From NCBI GenBank assembly GCA_964485405.1, contig CAZAJG010000018.1, positions 6,172 through 70,171 on the forward strand: a DNA stretch of 64,000 bases, given 5' to 3'. Positions 25,319 through 33,691 of this stretch are shown here, in pieces. Both the position numbers and the translations under genes were made by a program. The notes beneath the pieces were generated by a model. The model searched no databases and had not been told where the DNA came from. It saw only the letters and a list, made by a program, of their open reading frames with translations. Source of the DNA: CAKZNE01 sp964485405 (GTDB taxonomy: Bacteria > Bacteroidota > Bacteroidia > Flavobacteriales > Schleiferiaceae). The stretch's first letter is position 1; each line of letters begins with the position of its first letter.

Positions 25319-26599
25319 ATGGAAACTGTAATAAATAAGATCAATAGCAAAAAAAGCCTTAACAAGATTAAGGTCTATTCTATTGAAACCATCATTGAGC
25401 ACGAAGACAAAATTGTGTATCACAATGTGAGTTATGCTCAAAGAATAGCGAAAAACATCCGCACTATTATTGAAGAGGATCGAGCACGTTATTCAGACGT
25501 TGATATGGATGTTCTTGAAATGTCTGCTTGGCTTTATACCGCTTTACTGGGTGGAGAAAAGCCCGATACTCAAAATCCAGAAGATGCTGTTCAGGTGTTT
25601 GCAGGTCATATTACAGAGCAATACCCTACGCTATTAAATGAGTTTGAAGTAAGCAATGAAGATGCGGAAACCATCATTTCAACGATAATCTCTGGTTTAA
25701 TTATTGGAGAAAGTCAGAATAAATACGAAGGCATTTTTAGAGATGCCGTAATGATGGATTATAAGGGTAAGAATGCAAGAGAAAGACTTATCCAGTTTTA
25801 TGAGGAGACGATATTAGCCGATGCAGATCTGAGCATATCTAAGTTTTACGATATGATTATTGGATATTTGGCGAATTATATTCCCTACACTGAATACGGT
25901 AAAAATCATATTCAGCCCCCAATCCAAAGGCTAATCTACAAGCTTGAAATTGAGAAAAAGAAGATTTCGAAAAAAAAATCTACAATCATCAAGAAGCAGT
26001 TAGATATTGATGACTCTGAGCTCAAGGAGATCAAAAAAAGTATGAAATCTCTCAAGGGAAGAGATGCCAGAGGGATACAAACCTTATTTAGAACCACTTC
26101 CAAGAATCACTACACCCTCAATGAGATGGTAGATAGGAAGGCTAACATTATGATTACAGTTAATGCCATTATCCTGTCTCTATTAATGAGTGGTTTATTG
26201 GATCGTAGAATGGAAGGCTCTATTCCCCTTGTTGTTCCTATGACCATTTTATCCGTAGCCTCTTTATTCTCTATTGTATTTGCTATACTTTCCATTACAC
26301 CTAGTAGAACTCAAGGTAACTTTAGTCGTGATGATGTGAAAAACAAGAGGAGTAACCTACTTTACTATGGGAATTTCAGAAAAATGAAATTTGAAGACTA
26401 CGAAAGAGGAATGTTGGAAAAACTGAACGATAGCGACTTTCTTTATGGATCAATGATTAAGGATTTATACTATTTGGGTAAATCCTTATCGGTGAAGTAT
26501 AACTTTATCCGCTTATCTCTTACTATATTCCTAGTGGGTTTAATCGCTTCTTTTTTGGTATCTACCATATACAGAATTACGTATGCAGCAATATCTTAA
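25319..26599 (+). CDS. Degenerate HD-domain protein with C-terminal PycTM (Pycsar effector-like) domain
   Basis: 426 residues. The N-terminal half (about 35-200) is helical and recalls HD phosphohydrolases (YHNVSYAQRIAKNIR...), but where an active HD protein would have HD it reads SAWLYTALLGG, so the catalytic pair is lost. A basic coiled segment follows (about 215-250). The C-terminal part (about 265-425) matches the PycTM effector pattern: LNEMVDRKANIMITVNAIILSLL, a second helix (PMTILSVASLFSIVFAILS) and a third helix near the end. Pycsar effectors with such helices permeabilise the inner membrane when they bind cyclic pyrimidine nucleotides. No cyclase gene lies nearby, so a defence role is not shown. 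It is in the TetR-led operon. Confidence 0.75.
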   Translation: METVINKINSKKSLNKIKVYSIETIIEHEDKIVYHNVSYAQRIAKNIRTIIEEDRARYSDVDMDVLEMSAWLYTALLGGEKPDTQNPEDAVQVFAGHITEQYPTLLNEFEVSNEDAETIISTIISGLIIGESQNKYEGIFRDAVMMDYKGKNARERLIQFYEETILADADLSISKFYDMIIGYLANYIPYTEYGKNHIQPPIQRLIYKLEIEKKKISKKKSTIIKKQLDIDDSELKEIKKSMKSLKGRDARGIQTLFRTTSKNHYTLNEMVDRKANIMITVNAIILSLLMSGLLDRRMEGSIPLVVPMTILSVASLFSIVFAILSITPSRTQGNFSRDDVKNKRSNLLYYGNFRKMKFEDYERGMLEKLNDSDFLYGSMIKDLYYLGKSLSVKYNFIRLSLTIFLVGLIASFLVSTIYRITYAAIS

Positions 26600-27269
26600 G
26601 GGTTTACAAGGAGCACGCTCCCTCCTTCTATGCCTTATTCTGATATTTACGAGTGTTTTCATGCAAGCTCAAGAGGATGAAGGAACTTCTAATATTGAGT
26701 TATGGACAGGAGGCACCTATAAATTAAAGGTGAATAAAAAGATAAAGGTAGAATTAGAGCAACAGTTTCGTTTTAACGATACCCTTTCTTCTTTTAAGAG
26801 TACCTTTTCGGAGGTAAGCTTAAGATATACGTTAAACAAGTATTTTAAACTCAAAGGATCTTATCGCTTTACGGCACGCAACATGGAGCGAAACCGAAAT
26901 CGAATTACGCTGCATCTGTATTATAAATGGTCTAAAAAGAAGTTTCCTCTTGCCGTGCAGCTCAGAACAGGTTTCCAAAACGATTCGGAAGTATGGACCG
27001 ATCAGCAAATAACGTTTTATAGGAACAGAATAAAGTTAGAATACATTGATTTTAAAAAGGTAACTCCCTTTATCGCTTTCGAGTCCTTTTACCGTTTTAA
27101 CTATAGAAACGAATTTAGAGTAAATCGTTATACAGCTGGTTTAGGCTGGGACATCAACAAAAGATGGAGCACCAATGCCTTTTATCGAATTGATGACGAA
27201 GTAAATGTGAAACAACCAGAACGCCAGAATATTATTGGCTTGATGTTTATTTACTCTATGAAGCTTTAG
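26583..27269 (+). CDS. DUF2490 outer membrane barrel protein
   Basis: 228 residues with a signal peptide ending near FMQAQ (about residue 31). The domain shows the DUF2490 pattern: IELWTGGTYKLKVNKKIKVELEQQFRF, FSEVSLRYTLNKYFKLKGSYRF and alternating barrel strands to the final IIGLMFIYSMKL. It overlaps the PycTM gene by 17 bases, so it is the last gene of the TetR operon. Function unknown; an outer membrane barrel is likely. Confidence 0.8.
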   Translation: MQQYLKGLQGARSLLLCLILIFTSVFMQAQEDEGTSNIELWTGGTYKLKVNKKIKVELEQQFRFNDTLSSFKSTFSEVSLRYTLNKYFKLKGSYRFTARNMERNRNRITLHLYYKWSKKKFPLAVQLRTGFQNDSEVWTDQQITFYRNRIKLEYIDFKKVTPFIAFESFYRFNYRNEFRVNRYTAGLGWDINKRWSTNAFYRIDDEVNVKQPERQNIIGLMFIYSMKL

Positions 27270-27636
27270 TCGTTAGTTTTCTCAAGGGTTTCAACACCAA
27301 CAATAAGCTGATGATTACCAGAATACCTGCTGCAAAGAATGCAGCACCTGGATAATAAACTGGGTTATCTTCTTTACTAAAAACATAGAACAGATAAGTC
27401 ATAACGGGCTGACCGATAATTGCGCTTAAACTGATCAAACTTGTCATAGCACCCTGTAACTCCCCTTGTTCATTTTCAGGAACCTGATTGGATATGAGAC
27501 CTTGCAAGGTGGGTGTTGCCACCCCGCCTAAACAATAAGGCAATAAAAAGGCATACATCATCCAACCTTCAAAAGCAGTAGAAAATAGAAACAACCCAAC
27601 CATCCATAAACACATACCTACAACTATCGTTTTCAT
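27256..27636 (-). pseudogene. C-terminal remnant of a TetA-like MFS drug exporter
   Basis: 126 residues that match only the last third of TCR/Tet-type MFS transporters: GWMMYAFLLPYCLGGVATPTLQGL, VPENEQGELQGAMTSLISLSAIIG and a final helix. Such proteins have about 400 residues and 12 helices; only about four remain, and the 98 bases upstream cannot hold the missing part. It converges on the DUF2490 gene with a 14-base overlap. A deletion relic is the simplest reading. Confidence 0.8.
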
Positions 27637-27734
27637 TTTTTCATTTAAAAATTATTTAGGCCAAAACTAAATCAGATATCTTAGAATCGGTCATATTTTT
27701 ATCAACACTTATAATCTCCAAATCTGAGCTTCGT

Positions 27735-28775
27735 ATGAAACAGATATTCTCCGTAACCCTATGTCTTTATTTGTTGTCTTGTCAAACCTATACGCAAGAG
27801 GTTATAGTTCAAAAAATTGAGTGGAAAAAAGTAAATACAGGCTTTGATGTTTCTCTGAGAGGCGTTGCTGCTGTTTCTAAAAATATTTGTTGGGTAAGTG
27901 GATCTCAGGGCAAGGTTTTACTCACTTTAGATGGCGGCCAAACCTGGTTGGATAGATCCGTGCCAGATGCGGATACACTCCAGTTTAGAGATATCGAAGC
28001 TTTTAATAAAGATACCGTTTTGGTTATGGCTTCTGGCTTTCCGGGTTTAATCTTTAAAACCCTAGATGGAGGTTTGAGTTGGACTAAAGTATACGAAAAC
28101 TATACACCCGGTGTTTTTTTTGATGCTATGGATTTTTGGGATGATAAAAAAGGTATGGCCTTTAGCGATGCTCCCAAGGATAAGCTTATTATAATACAAA
28201 CCAATAATGGTGGAGATAGTTGGCATAAGCTTCCTGATTCTATATTGCCACAGCTGCATTATCAGCAAGGTGGCTTTGCCGCATCCGGGAGTTGTTTAAA
28301 TACGTTTGGCTCATCTAGTGTTAGTATATGTTTAGGCGGTATAGAAAGTACCTTTCTTTTATCAAGTGATTTTGGTAAGCATTGGCAAAAAATCGCTACG
28401 CCATTAGACTTTGGCGAACCTTCTAAAGGTATATTTTCTATTGACTTTTTAAACGAAAGCACTGGGTATATAGTGGGTGGTGACTACCGTTCGGATTCTC
28501 TCTCTTCAAACACCATAGCTAAAACTGAAGATGGCGGATTAAGTTGGGAACTTATAACCGATAGTATAGTTGCTCATCAATATCGTTCTGCAGTATTAGT
28601 GAGGGATGACCAGAACTTGATTTGCACGAGCCGAACAGGGTCTAATGTATCAATGGATAACGGAAAGAGCTGGCAAAAACTAAAAGGAAAGTACTATAGT
28701 TTAAGCCAAGGAATAGACAAAACCATTTGGGGCTCAGGACCAAATGGCACAGTTGGAAAAGTGGTTTGGCCTTAG
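27735..28775 (+). CDS. YCF48-like beta-propeller lipoprotein
   Basis: 346 residues with a lipobox-like N-terminus (LYLLSCQTYT). The body has repeated blades of the sialidase/BNR and photosystem assembly factor YCF48 type: TLDGGQTWLD, TLDGGLSWTKVY, TNNGGDSWHKL, TEDGGLSWELI and MDNGKSWQKL. In Bacteroidota such exported propellers are usually annotated as oxidoreductase or YCF48-related; no enzymatic residues are obvious. A single gene between an exporter relic and a terminator. Confidence 0.8.
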   Translation: MKQIFSVTLCLYLLSCQTYTQEVIVQKIEWKKVNTGFDVSLRGVAAVSKNICWVSGSQGKVLLTLDGGQTWLDRSVPDADTLQFRDIEAFNKDTVLVMASGFPGLIFKTLDGGLSWTKVYENYTPGVFFDAMDFWDDKKGMAFSDAPKDKLIIIQTNNGGDSWHKLPDSILPQLHYQQGGFAASGSCLNTFGSSSVSICLGGIESTFLLSSDFGKHWQKIATPLDFGEPSKGIFSIDFLNESTGYIVGGDYRSDSLSSNTIAKTEDGGLSWELITDSIVAHQYRSAVLVRDDQNLICTSRTGSNVSMDNGKSWQKLKGKYYSLSQGIDKTIWGSGPNGTVGKVVWP

Positions 28776-28801
28776 GCAATAGGGTTTTTTAGTATACATG
28801 A

Positions 28802-28826
28802 AAAAAGGGCCATAAAGGCCCTTTTT
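28802..28826. terminator. Bidirectional terminator
   Basis: AAAAAGGGCC and GGCCCTTTTT form a perfect 10-base stem around a 5-base loop, with A and T runs on the two sides. It serves the propeller gene and the convergent tail-collar gene. Confidence 0.9.
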
Positions 28827-28850
28827 GACAATATGTATATTTCAATTTGC

Positions 28851-29519
28851 TTAGTTTCTAGACGGATATGTTCCCGTTAAGCAAATGATATAGTTTAGGG
28901 TTGTACTCGGCTGAGTAATATAAAAAGGAGCATTTGCTCCTGTATTATTTACGCTAACGCTACCGGTAACACTAATATTGGTTAATGTAACAGGTAAGTT
29001 AGAAGTAACTGTACCAGTTAAGGGATGCATATCCGTATAATCTGACGGGCTTCCAGCGTCAAATTCCCCATAAGCACTTCCTCCAGCGGGAGTAAACTTT
29101 GCTGGTACATTTCCTGTAGGTGAGTTTTGATCACCTTCGTCATTCAGGGCTATAGGAGTTACGGAAACGGTAGAAGTACCCGATGCAACGCCTGATCCTG
29201 TTCCTCCCGTACCGGTGAAAACCGCTCCATGACTATGAGAGGGTAAATTATTTAGTGTTAATTGAGTATGTTCTAGACCAAACTGTGCGCCTAAAACTCT
29301 AGGAGTAAGCCCTGGCCCCGTCCCTGCACCTACGGCTACTCTGCCTCTCAAGTCAGGTATTCCAAAACTAGTCCTTCCATCGCCACCGTAATAGGTACCA
29401 ATTAAAGAGAATAGGGCATTATTTTGAGCAATCGACATAATTTGTCCCGCACAAAAAGCCCAATTACGAGGGGCAAAGGTTCCTGCAAATAATCTGATTT
29501 CTGCTATATTTCCGTCCAT
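28851..29519 (-). CDS. Phage tail collar domain protein (microcystin-dependent protein family), copy 1
   Basis: 222 residues of the tail collar/MdpB type: IRLFAGTFAPRNWAFCAGQ, NNALFSLIGTYYGGDGRTSFGIPDLRGR and a PSHSHG motif, then a Gly/Thr/Ser-rich middle and the end NYIICLTGTYP. Such proteins form collar-like trimers in phage tails but are also common as isolated, often tandem genes in Bacteroidota chromosomes, with unknown role. It shares long blocks with the neighbour at 29565 (for instance IALNDEGDQNSPTGNVPAKF), so the two arose by duplication. No other phage genes are present. Confidence 0.88.
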   Translation of the reverse strand: MDGNIAEIRLFAGTFAPRNWAFCAGQIMSIAQNNALFSLIGTYYGGDGRTSFGIPDLRGRVAVGAGTGPGLTPRVLGAQFGLEHTQLTLNNLPSHSHGAVFTGTGGTGSGVASGTSTVSVTPIALNDEGDQNSPTGNVPAKFTPAGGSAYGEFDAGSPSDYTDMHPLTGTVTSNLPVTLTNISVTGSVSVNNTGANAPFYITQPSTTLNYIICLTGTYPSRN

Positions 29520-29564
29520 AATTTATTGATTTTCAATTATTAGTAATTAGTTTAATTTATAGTA

Positions 29565-30236
29565 TTAGTTTCTAGATGGAAAAATCCCATCTATACAAAT
29601 GATATAATTTAATGCCAAGCTTGGTTGAGCGATGTTAACCGGATAATTTGTCCCTGTATTACCTAAAGCCACAGTACCATTTGTATTAACACTGCTTAAG
29701 CTTACAGTAAGGCTCTCATTAAACGAAGAGGTTAAAGGGTGCATGTCTGTATAGTCTGACGGACTTCCAGCATCATATTCCCCATAAGCACTTCCTCCAG
29801 AGGGAGTAAACTTTGCCGGTACATTTCCAGTGGGAGAATTTTGATCCCCCTCGTCATTTAAGGCTATTGGGGTTATAGTTACATTTGAGGTTCCGCTAGC
29901 AGTTCCACCATTTGCAGAGGCACTTGTAGAAGTAAATTGAGCCGTATGATGATGAGAAGGCATCTGGTTCAGGGATATCAGTTCTTGTTCAGCTCCATTC
30001 TTTGATCCTAAATAATTAGGCGTTAATCCAGGACCAGCGCCATGTCCCAATGCTGTTCTACCTCTCAACCAGGGTAGTCCAAAAGAGGTTCTACCATCTC
30101 CTCCGTATAAGGTGCCTATTATGGCAAATAAAGCTGAGTTTTGAGAAATTGGCAATAGTTGCCCGGCACATAGAGCCCAGTCGCGAGGGGCAAAAGTCCC
30201 GGCAAATAGACGAATTTCTCCCATTGTTCCTTGCAT
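29565..30236 (-). CDS. Phage tail collar domain protein (microcystin-dependent protein family), copy 2
   Basis: 223 residues, first gene of the pair. It has IRLFAGTFAPRDWALCAGQ, NSALFAIIGTLYGGDGRTSF, LRGRTALG and PSHHHTA. The middle 60 residues are nearly identical to copy 1, while the ends differ, which suggests partial gene conversion or selection on the middle. It is separated from copy 1 by 45 bases and probably co-transcribed with it. Confidence 0.88.
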   Translation of the reverse strand: MQGTMGEIRLFAGTFAPRDWALCAGQLLPISQNSALFAIIGTLYGGDGRTSFGLPWLRGRTALGHGAGPGLTPNYLGSKNGAEQELISLNQMPSHHHTAQFTSTSASANGGTASGTSNVTITPIALNDEGDQNSPTGNVPAKFTPSGGSAYGEYDAGSPSDYTDMHPLTSSFNESLTVSLSSVNTNGTVALGNTGTNYPVNIAQPSLALNYIICIDGIFPSRN

Positions 30237-30588
30237 AGTTATATAGTTTTAAATGATTTCATATTTCTTGTCCTCTAAATTAAGTTTTTAAAGAACCAGA
30301 GAGACGTATCGCGCTGGTTTTCAGTTAGAACTGAAATAAAACGATAGAAAAAGCATACAGTTAAAAAGTTAATTATCAAATAATTAGGGTTTGTTACAGG
30401 TTTATTTAAGTTAACAGATAGTTGTGTGAGATGAAGCGGATGGATCTAGTCAAAATTCAAACAAATCATTTAAAATTCTGATTACCAGTGGTTTTTGAAA
30501 TATTAAAATAAATAATCTGATGGGTTGTTGGTAAGAAGGAAATCCTAAATCCATTACTTTGGGGATTGAAAACTAAAAATTACAACTC
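30237..30588. other. Divergent intergenic region, no gene seen
   Basis: 352 AT-rich bases between the tail-collar pair and the 2OG oxygenase. I see no supported reading frame or strong hairpin. A weak -7-like TTACTTTG lies about 30 bases before the oxygenase ATG. Confidence 0.5.
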
Positions 30589-31173
30589 ATGAACTTTGAA
30601 TTTCCTCAACCGTTTTTAGCTCAATTCGCAGAGTACGTTTATTATAAAGATTTTATGATGCCTTTTGAATTTGAAAAGCTCGAGGCGCTTTGGGAAAACG
30701 GTGATAAACAGCCTGCTTTGGTGAATGATGGTGAGGATAAACCCGATTTGGAACTCCGGAATTCAGAGATCGTACAATTTGAACACGAAGAGAGTACCAA
30801 ATGGATTTATGAAAAGATGGGTAGCTTTATGATGCAATGTAATGGTCAGTATTACGGTTTTGACTTGAACGGTATTGGTGAGAACTTACAAATAGCGGAA
30901 TATGGAGAGGGAGCCTTTTTTAATTGGCACCTAGATTTTGCCAAAGGCCCCGCCTCTTATCGTAAACTTAGTGCTACTATACAGTTGTCTGATCCTCAAG
31001 ATTACGAAGGCGGGGATTTGGAGTTTATGATCAATGATAAAACCATTACAGCTCCAAGAATTAAAGGAGCACTTATTATATTTCCATCTTTTTTAATGCA
31101 CAGAGTCACTCCTATTACTAAAGGAGTAAGAAAGTCGTTAGTAGCATGGGCCTCTGGGAGACCTTACAGGTAA
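30589..31173 (+). CDS. 2-oxoglutarate/Fe(II) oxygenase (prolyl hydroxylase/PKHD-like)
   Basis: 194 residues. The double-stranded beta-helix iron ligands are visible as HLD in NWHLDFAKG, and the distal His in FLMHRVTPITKGVRKSLVAW, with the 2OG-binding Arg eight residues after that His. LSATIQLSDPQDYEGGDLEF is the standard core strand pair of PKHD-type oxygenases. It hydroxylates an unknown target, perhaps a protein side chain. It is a single gene between the tail-collar pair and prfH. Confidence 0.88.
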   Translation: MNFEFPQPFLAQFAEYVYYKDFMMPFEFEKLEALWENGDKQPALVNDGEDKPDLELRNSEIVQFEHEESTKWIYEKMGSFMMQCNGQYYGFDLNGIGENLQIAEYGEGAFFNWHLDFAKGPASYRKLSATIQLSDPQDYEGGDLEFMINDKTITAPRIKGALIIFPSFLMHRVTPITKGVRKSLVAWASGRPYR

Positions 31174-31204
31174 GGAGATTTGGTTAAAGTTGCTATGCTT
31201 CTAA

Positions 31205-31897
31205 TCATTCCATTTCTCTTCGGAAAGCTTGTTTTAGTTTGGCTCTTTGCTGTTTATTCGATTTATCTTTCCTTTTAGTTTTAAAATCTGAGCCTTGAAA
31301 AACTTTTATGGGGTTGCCTCTTTCTAAAGAATTATGGTTTTTCCAATTGTCACTTACATTCGAAATCATTTCGTTCTGCTTTTTTTGCTGTAGCAATAGT
31401 TTCAATCGTTGTGTTGCCAATTTTTTATTTTGGGCCTGCGATCGAGTATCGGATGCTCGAATACTTATTCCTGATGGTAAATGGGTTAAGCGAACAGCCG
31501 TATTCACTTTATTCGCATGCTGTCCACCTGGCCCTCCAGATCTACTTGTTTCTATCTTTAAATCCGATTCCTTAAAGTCCAGAACTTGGAACTCCTGTTT
31601 AACTTCTTGCACACCTATAAACCAATTTTTACGTTTATGGTACTTCCTGAAAGGGCTCTGACCAATCCATTGAACCGATCCCTCCCACTCTTTAATAAGT
31701 GTAGAGGCTTTACTTCCAGAAATACTCAATAGCACCGAACACAAAGTCCGATTCTGCACTCCTTCCTCTCGGTGCAGAATTTCATGTTCTAAACCCTGCT
31801 CTTGAGCCGCTCTTATAATAAATTTGAGAACCTGCGCTACTACCCATTGGCACTCGGCAGGCCCTTTACCTGCCGTTATTTGTATATACTTTTCCAT
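31205..31897 (-). CDS. prfH: Peptide chain release factor homologue PrfH
   Basis: 230 residues. It has the release-factor GGQ motif (SGGPGGQHANKVNTAVRLTH) followed by the SIRASDTRSQAQNK helix, but no stop-codon recognition domain like RF1/RF2. That matches PrfH, the release factor homologue linked to rtcB. The family is reported to release the peptide from ribosomes whose 16S rRNA decoding end was cut by a ribotoxin, so the RNA can be resealed. It lies 4 bases after rtcB, in one operon. Confidence 0.92.
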   Translation of the reverse strand: MEKYIQITAGKGPAECQWVVAQVLKFIIRAAQEQGLEHEILHREEGVQNRTLCSVLLSISGSKASTLIKEWEGSVQWIGQSPFRKYHKRKNWFIGVQEVKQEFQVLDFKESDLKIETSRSGGPGGQHANKVNTAVRLTHLPSGISIRASDTRSQAQNKKLATQRLKLLLQQKKQNEMISNVSDNWKNHNSLERGNPIKVFQGSDFKTKRKDKSNKQQRAKLKQAFRREME

Positions 31898-31901
31898 GGT
31901 T

Positions 31902-33305
31902 TTAATTTTTATCCATTCTCACTAGTTTAGGATCAAACCGCCCCACTATCTCCACTAAATCTTTTTGAGAATTCATTACTTGATGAATATCCTTGTAGGC
32001 ATTTGGAGCTTCATCTACCCCACCTCCAATTAATTGCACTTTACTACTTTTGAGGTGTTGCTTTAAACTGCTCATAGTAAACTGAGATCTGGCTTTACTT
32101 CTGGATAACCTTCTACCTGCGCCATGTGCAGCACTTTTTAGAGCATCTTCATTCCCCTTACCTTTTACAATAAAACCAGAGGTTGTCATGGAACCAGGAA
32201 TAATGCCCAATTCGCCTTGTGCTGCTGGTGTAGCACCCTTGCGGTGAATGATATAGTCCTTATCAAAATGCCGCTCTTTCCATGCAAAATTGTGATGATT
32301 CTCAACTGTTGCTATAGATTTCAAGCCAAGAGCCTTATTCAGGTTCTTATGGATTTCATCATGACAAGCTTTGGCATAATCACCAGCTAAATTCATAGAA
32401 AGCCAATACTCTTGTCCCCCTTCACTTTGTAAATCAAGCCAAGCCAAATGCTGAGCAGGTTTGGGCAATAAACAGCTATCCATAGCCATTTTAGTGTAAA
32501 ACTTGGCAATACTAGCTCCAAATCCTCTGGATCCGGAGTGAGATAATAGTCCTAAATACTTCCCTCCATCTACTCCAAAATCATTAAGAGCTTCCAAGTG
32601 TACAATGCCAAATTCAACAAAATGGTTTCCAGAACCAGAGGTCCCCAATTGTTTTACAGCTTTCCCTCGCAATTTTTTAAGTAAGGGAGTGTCATTAAAC
32701 GTATCTCGTTCTAAAACCTCATTTTCTTGTGTTATGCTTAAGCTTCCACCAGTACCAAAGCAAGTATAATCTTTTAGCGCTTTTTTAAATTGATACTCAT
32801 ATCTGGTCAAATACTCGGGCTTTACATCATAAATGCTAAGACTCATTCTACAGCCAATATCCATACCAACACCATAAGGTATTATTGTATTTTCACTAGC
32901 CAATACCCCACCTATTGGTAGTCCGTAACCTTGATGCGCATCAGGCATCAAGGCTCCTTTAACCGCTATGGGTAAAGACATGGCCAATTCCATTTGATGA
33001 ATGGTATTGCTCTGAATATGTTTTTTACCGAAAGTAAAAAAGGGCTTCACCTCTTCAAGTTCTTCCTGCTGCTTTGGTAAAAGCCTGTTCAATTTTGGTG
33101 CTAAAACAGACGCGAGCAATCCGAGTGTTTGATGGTTTACATAATCTTGTGGTTTTTCTATTACTTCTTTCAAAATTTGAAGCTTTTCTGCTTTACTCTG
33201 GTATTTATAATGTTTACTTACCAGATCTAAAGCAATGCTTCGGGCTTTGTTATCCCTATAGTTAATAGCATCAAGGTCTTTCCCTCGAAGTTTATTCTTT
33301 CCCAT
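31902..33305 (-). CDS. rtcB: RNA ligase RtcB (RtcB2-like, paired with PrfH)
   Basis: 467 residues. Family motifs: MPDAHQGYGLPIGGVLA, GVGMDIGCRMSL with the metal Cys, GTSGSGNHFVEFG, LSHSGSRGFG, GSMTTSGFIVKG and AAHGAGRRLSRSKA with the guanylylated His. RtcB joins 2',3'-cyclic phosphate and 5'-OH RNA ends using GTP and Mn. Its pairing with prfH 4 bases downstream points to repair of ribotoxin-cut 16S rRNA rather than tRNA splicing. A leader rich in hairpins lies upstream. Confidence 0.95.
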   Translation of the reverse strand: MGKNKLRGKDLDAINYRDNKARSIALDLVSKHYKYQSKAEKLQILKEVIEKPQDYVNHQTLGLLASVLAPKLNRLLPKQQEELEEVKPFFTFGKKHIQSNTIHQMELAMSLPIAVKGALMPDAHQGYGLPIGGVLASENTIIPYGVGMDIGCRMSLSIYDVKPEYLTRYEYQFKKALKDYTCFGTGGSLSITQENEVLERDTFNDTPLLKKLRGKAVKQLGTSGSGNHFVEFGIVHLEALNDFGVDGGKYLGLLSHSGSRGFGASIAKFYTKMAMDSCLLPKPAQHLAWLDLQSEGGQEYWLSMNLAGDYAKACHDEIHKNLNKALGLKSIATVENHHNFAWKERHFDKDYIIHRKGATPAAQGELGIIPGSMTTSGFIVKGKGNEDALKSAAHGAGRRLSRSKARSQFTMSSLKQHLKSSKVQLIGGGVDEAPNAYKDIHQVMNSQKDLVEIVGRFDPKLVRMDKN

Positions 33306-33323
33306 GGAAATAATAATTAATCC

Positions 33324-33485
33324 TTAAGCCAGATATCGGCTTGAGGCATATTGCTTAAAAATAAAATGATAGTGTAGTTAGGTACTCCTAACTAAAAGAT
33401 ATGCTTCGTTTTAAAACGAAGCTTTCTGCAATGCTGATATGTGAGATATAAAACAACATGAGTAACCTCCTTTTTATTTGAGGTT
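33324..33485 (-). promoter_or_regulatory. Hairpin-rich leader of the rtcB-prfH operon
   Basis: The 386-base region 33306-33691 holds no gene but has four inverted repeats just upstream of rtcB: AAGCC-N7-GGCTT (33326-33342), TAGTTAGG-N4-CCTAACTA (33375-33394), the 20-base palindrome GCTTCGTTTTAAAACGAAGC (33403-33422) and AACCTC-N10-GAGGTT (33464-33485). In an rtcB transcript they would form successive stem-loops. They may be regulator sites, RNA stability elements, or RNA targets for cleavage and re-ligation (inference). Confidence 0.5.
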
Positions 33486-33691
33486 GATTTTTTAACAAGT
33501 GGCAAACATAGACCATTTCTTTAAAAACAAAGCGGTAAGGATGATAGAACTGTTTAGAAGCCGAGTTGAAATTATTTTTAGCAGGGTGATTTCCGATAAA
33601 CGCAAAGTTTATTCGGTTTTAAGGTGCTTGATAAAATTCAAATCCTTTTAACTTTATCGTTTATACTTTATCGGATCAAAAAGCAAATATT

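Noticed and set aside
25319..26599. Complete Pycsar defence system
   Set aside because: No pyrimidine cyclase gene is adjacent and the protein sits in a TetR-led membrane operon, so only the domain resemblance is claimed.
28851..30236. Prophage or tailocin
   Set aside because: Only two collar-domain genes are present; no capsid, terminase, integrase, sheath or lysis genes surround them.
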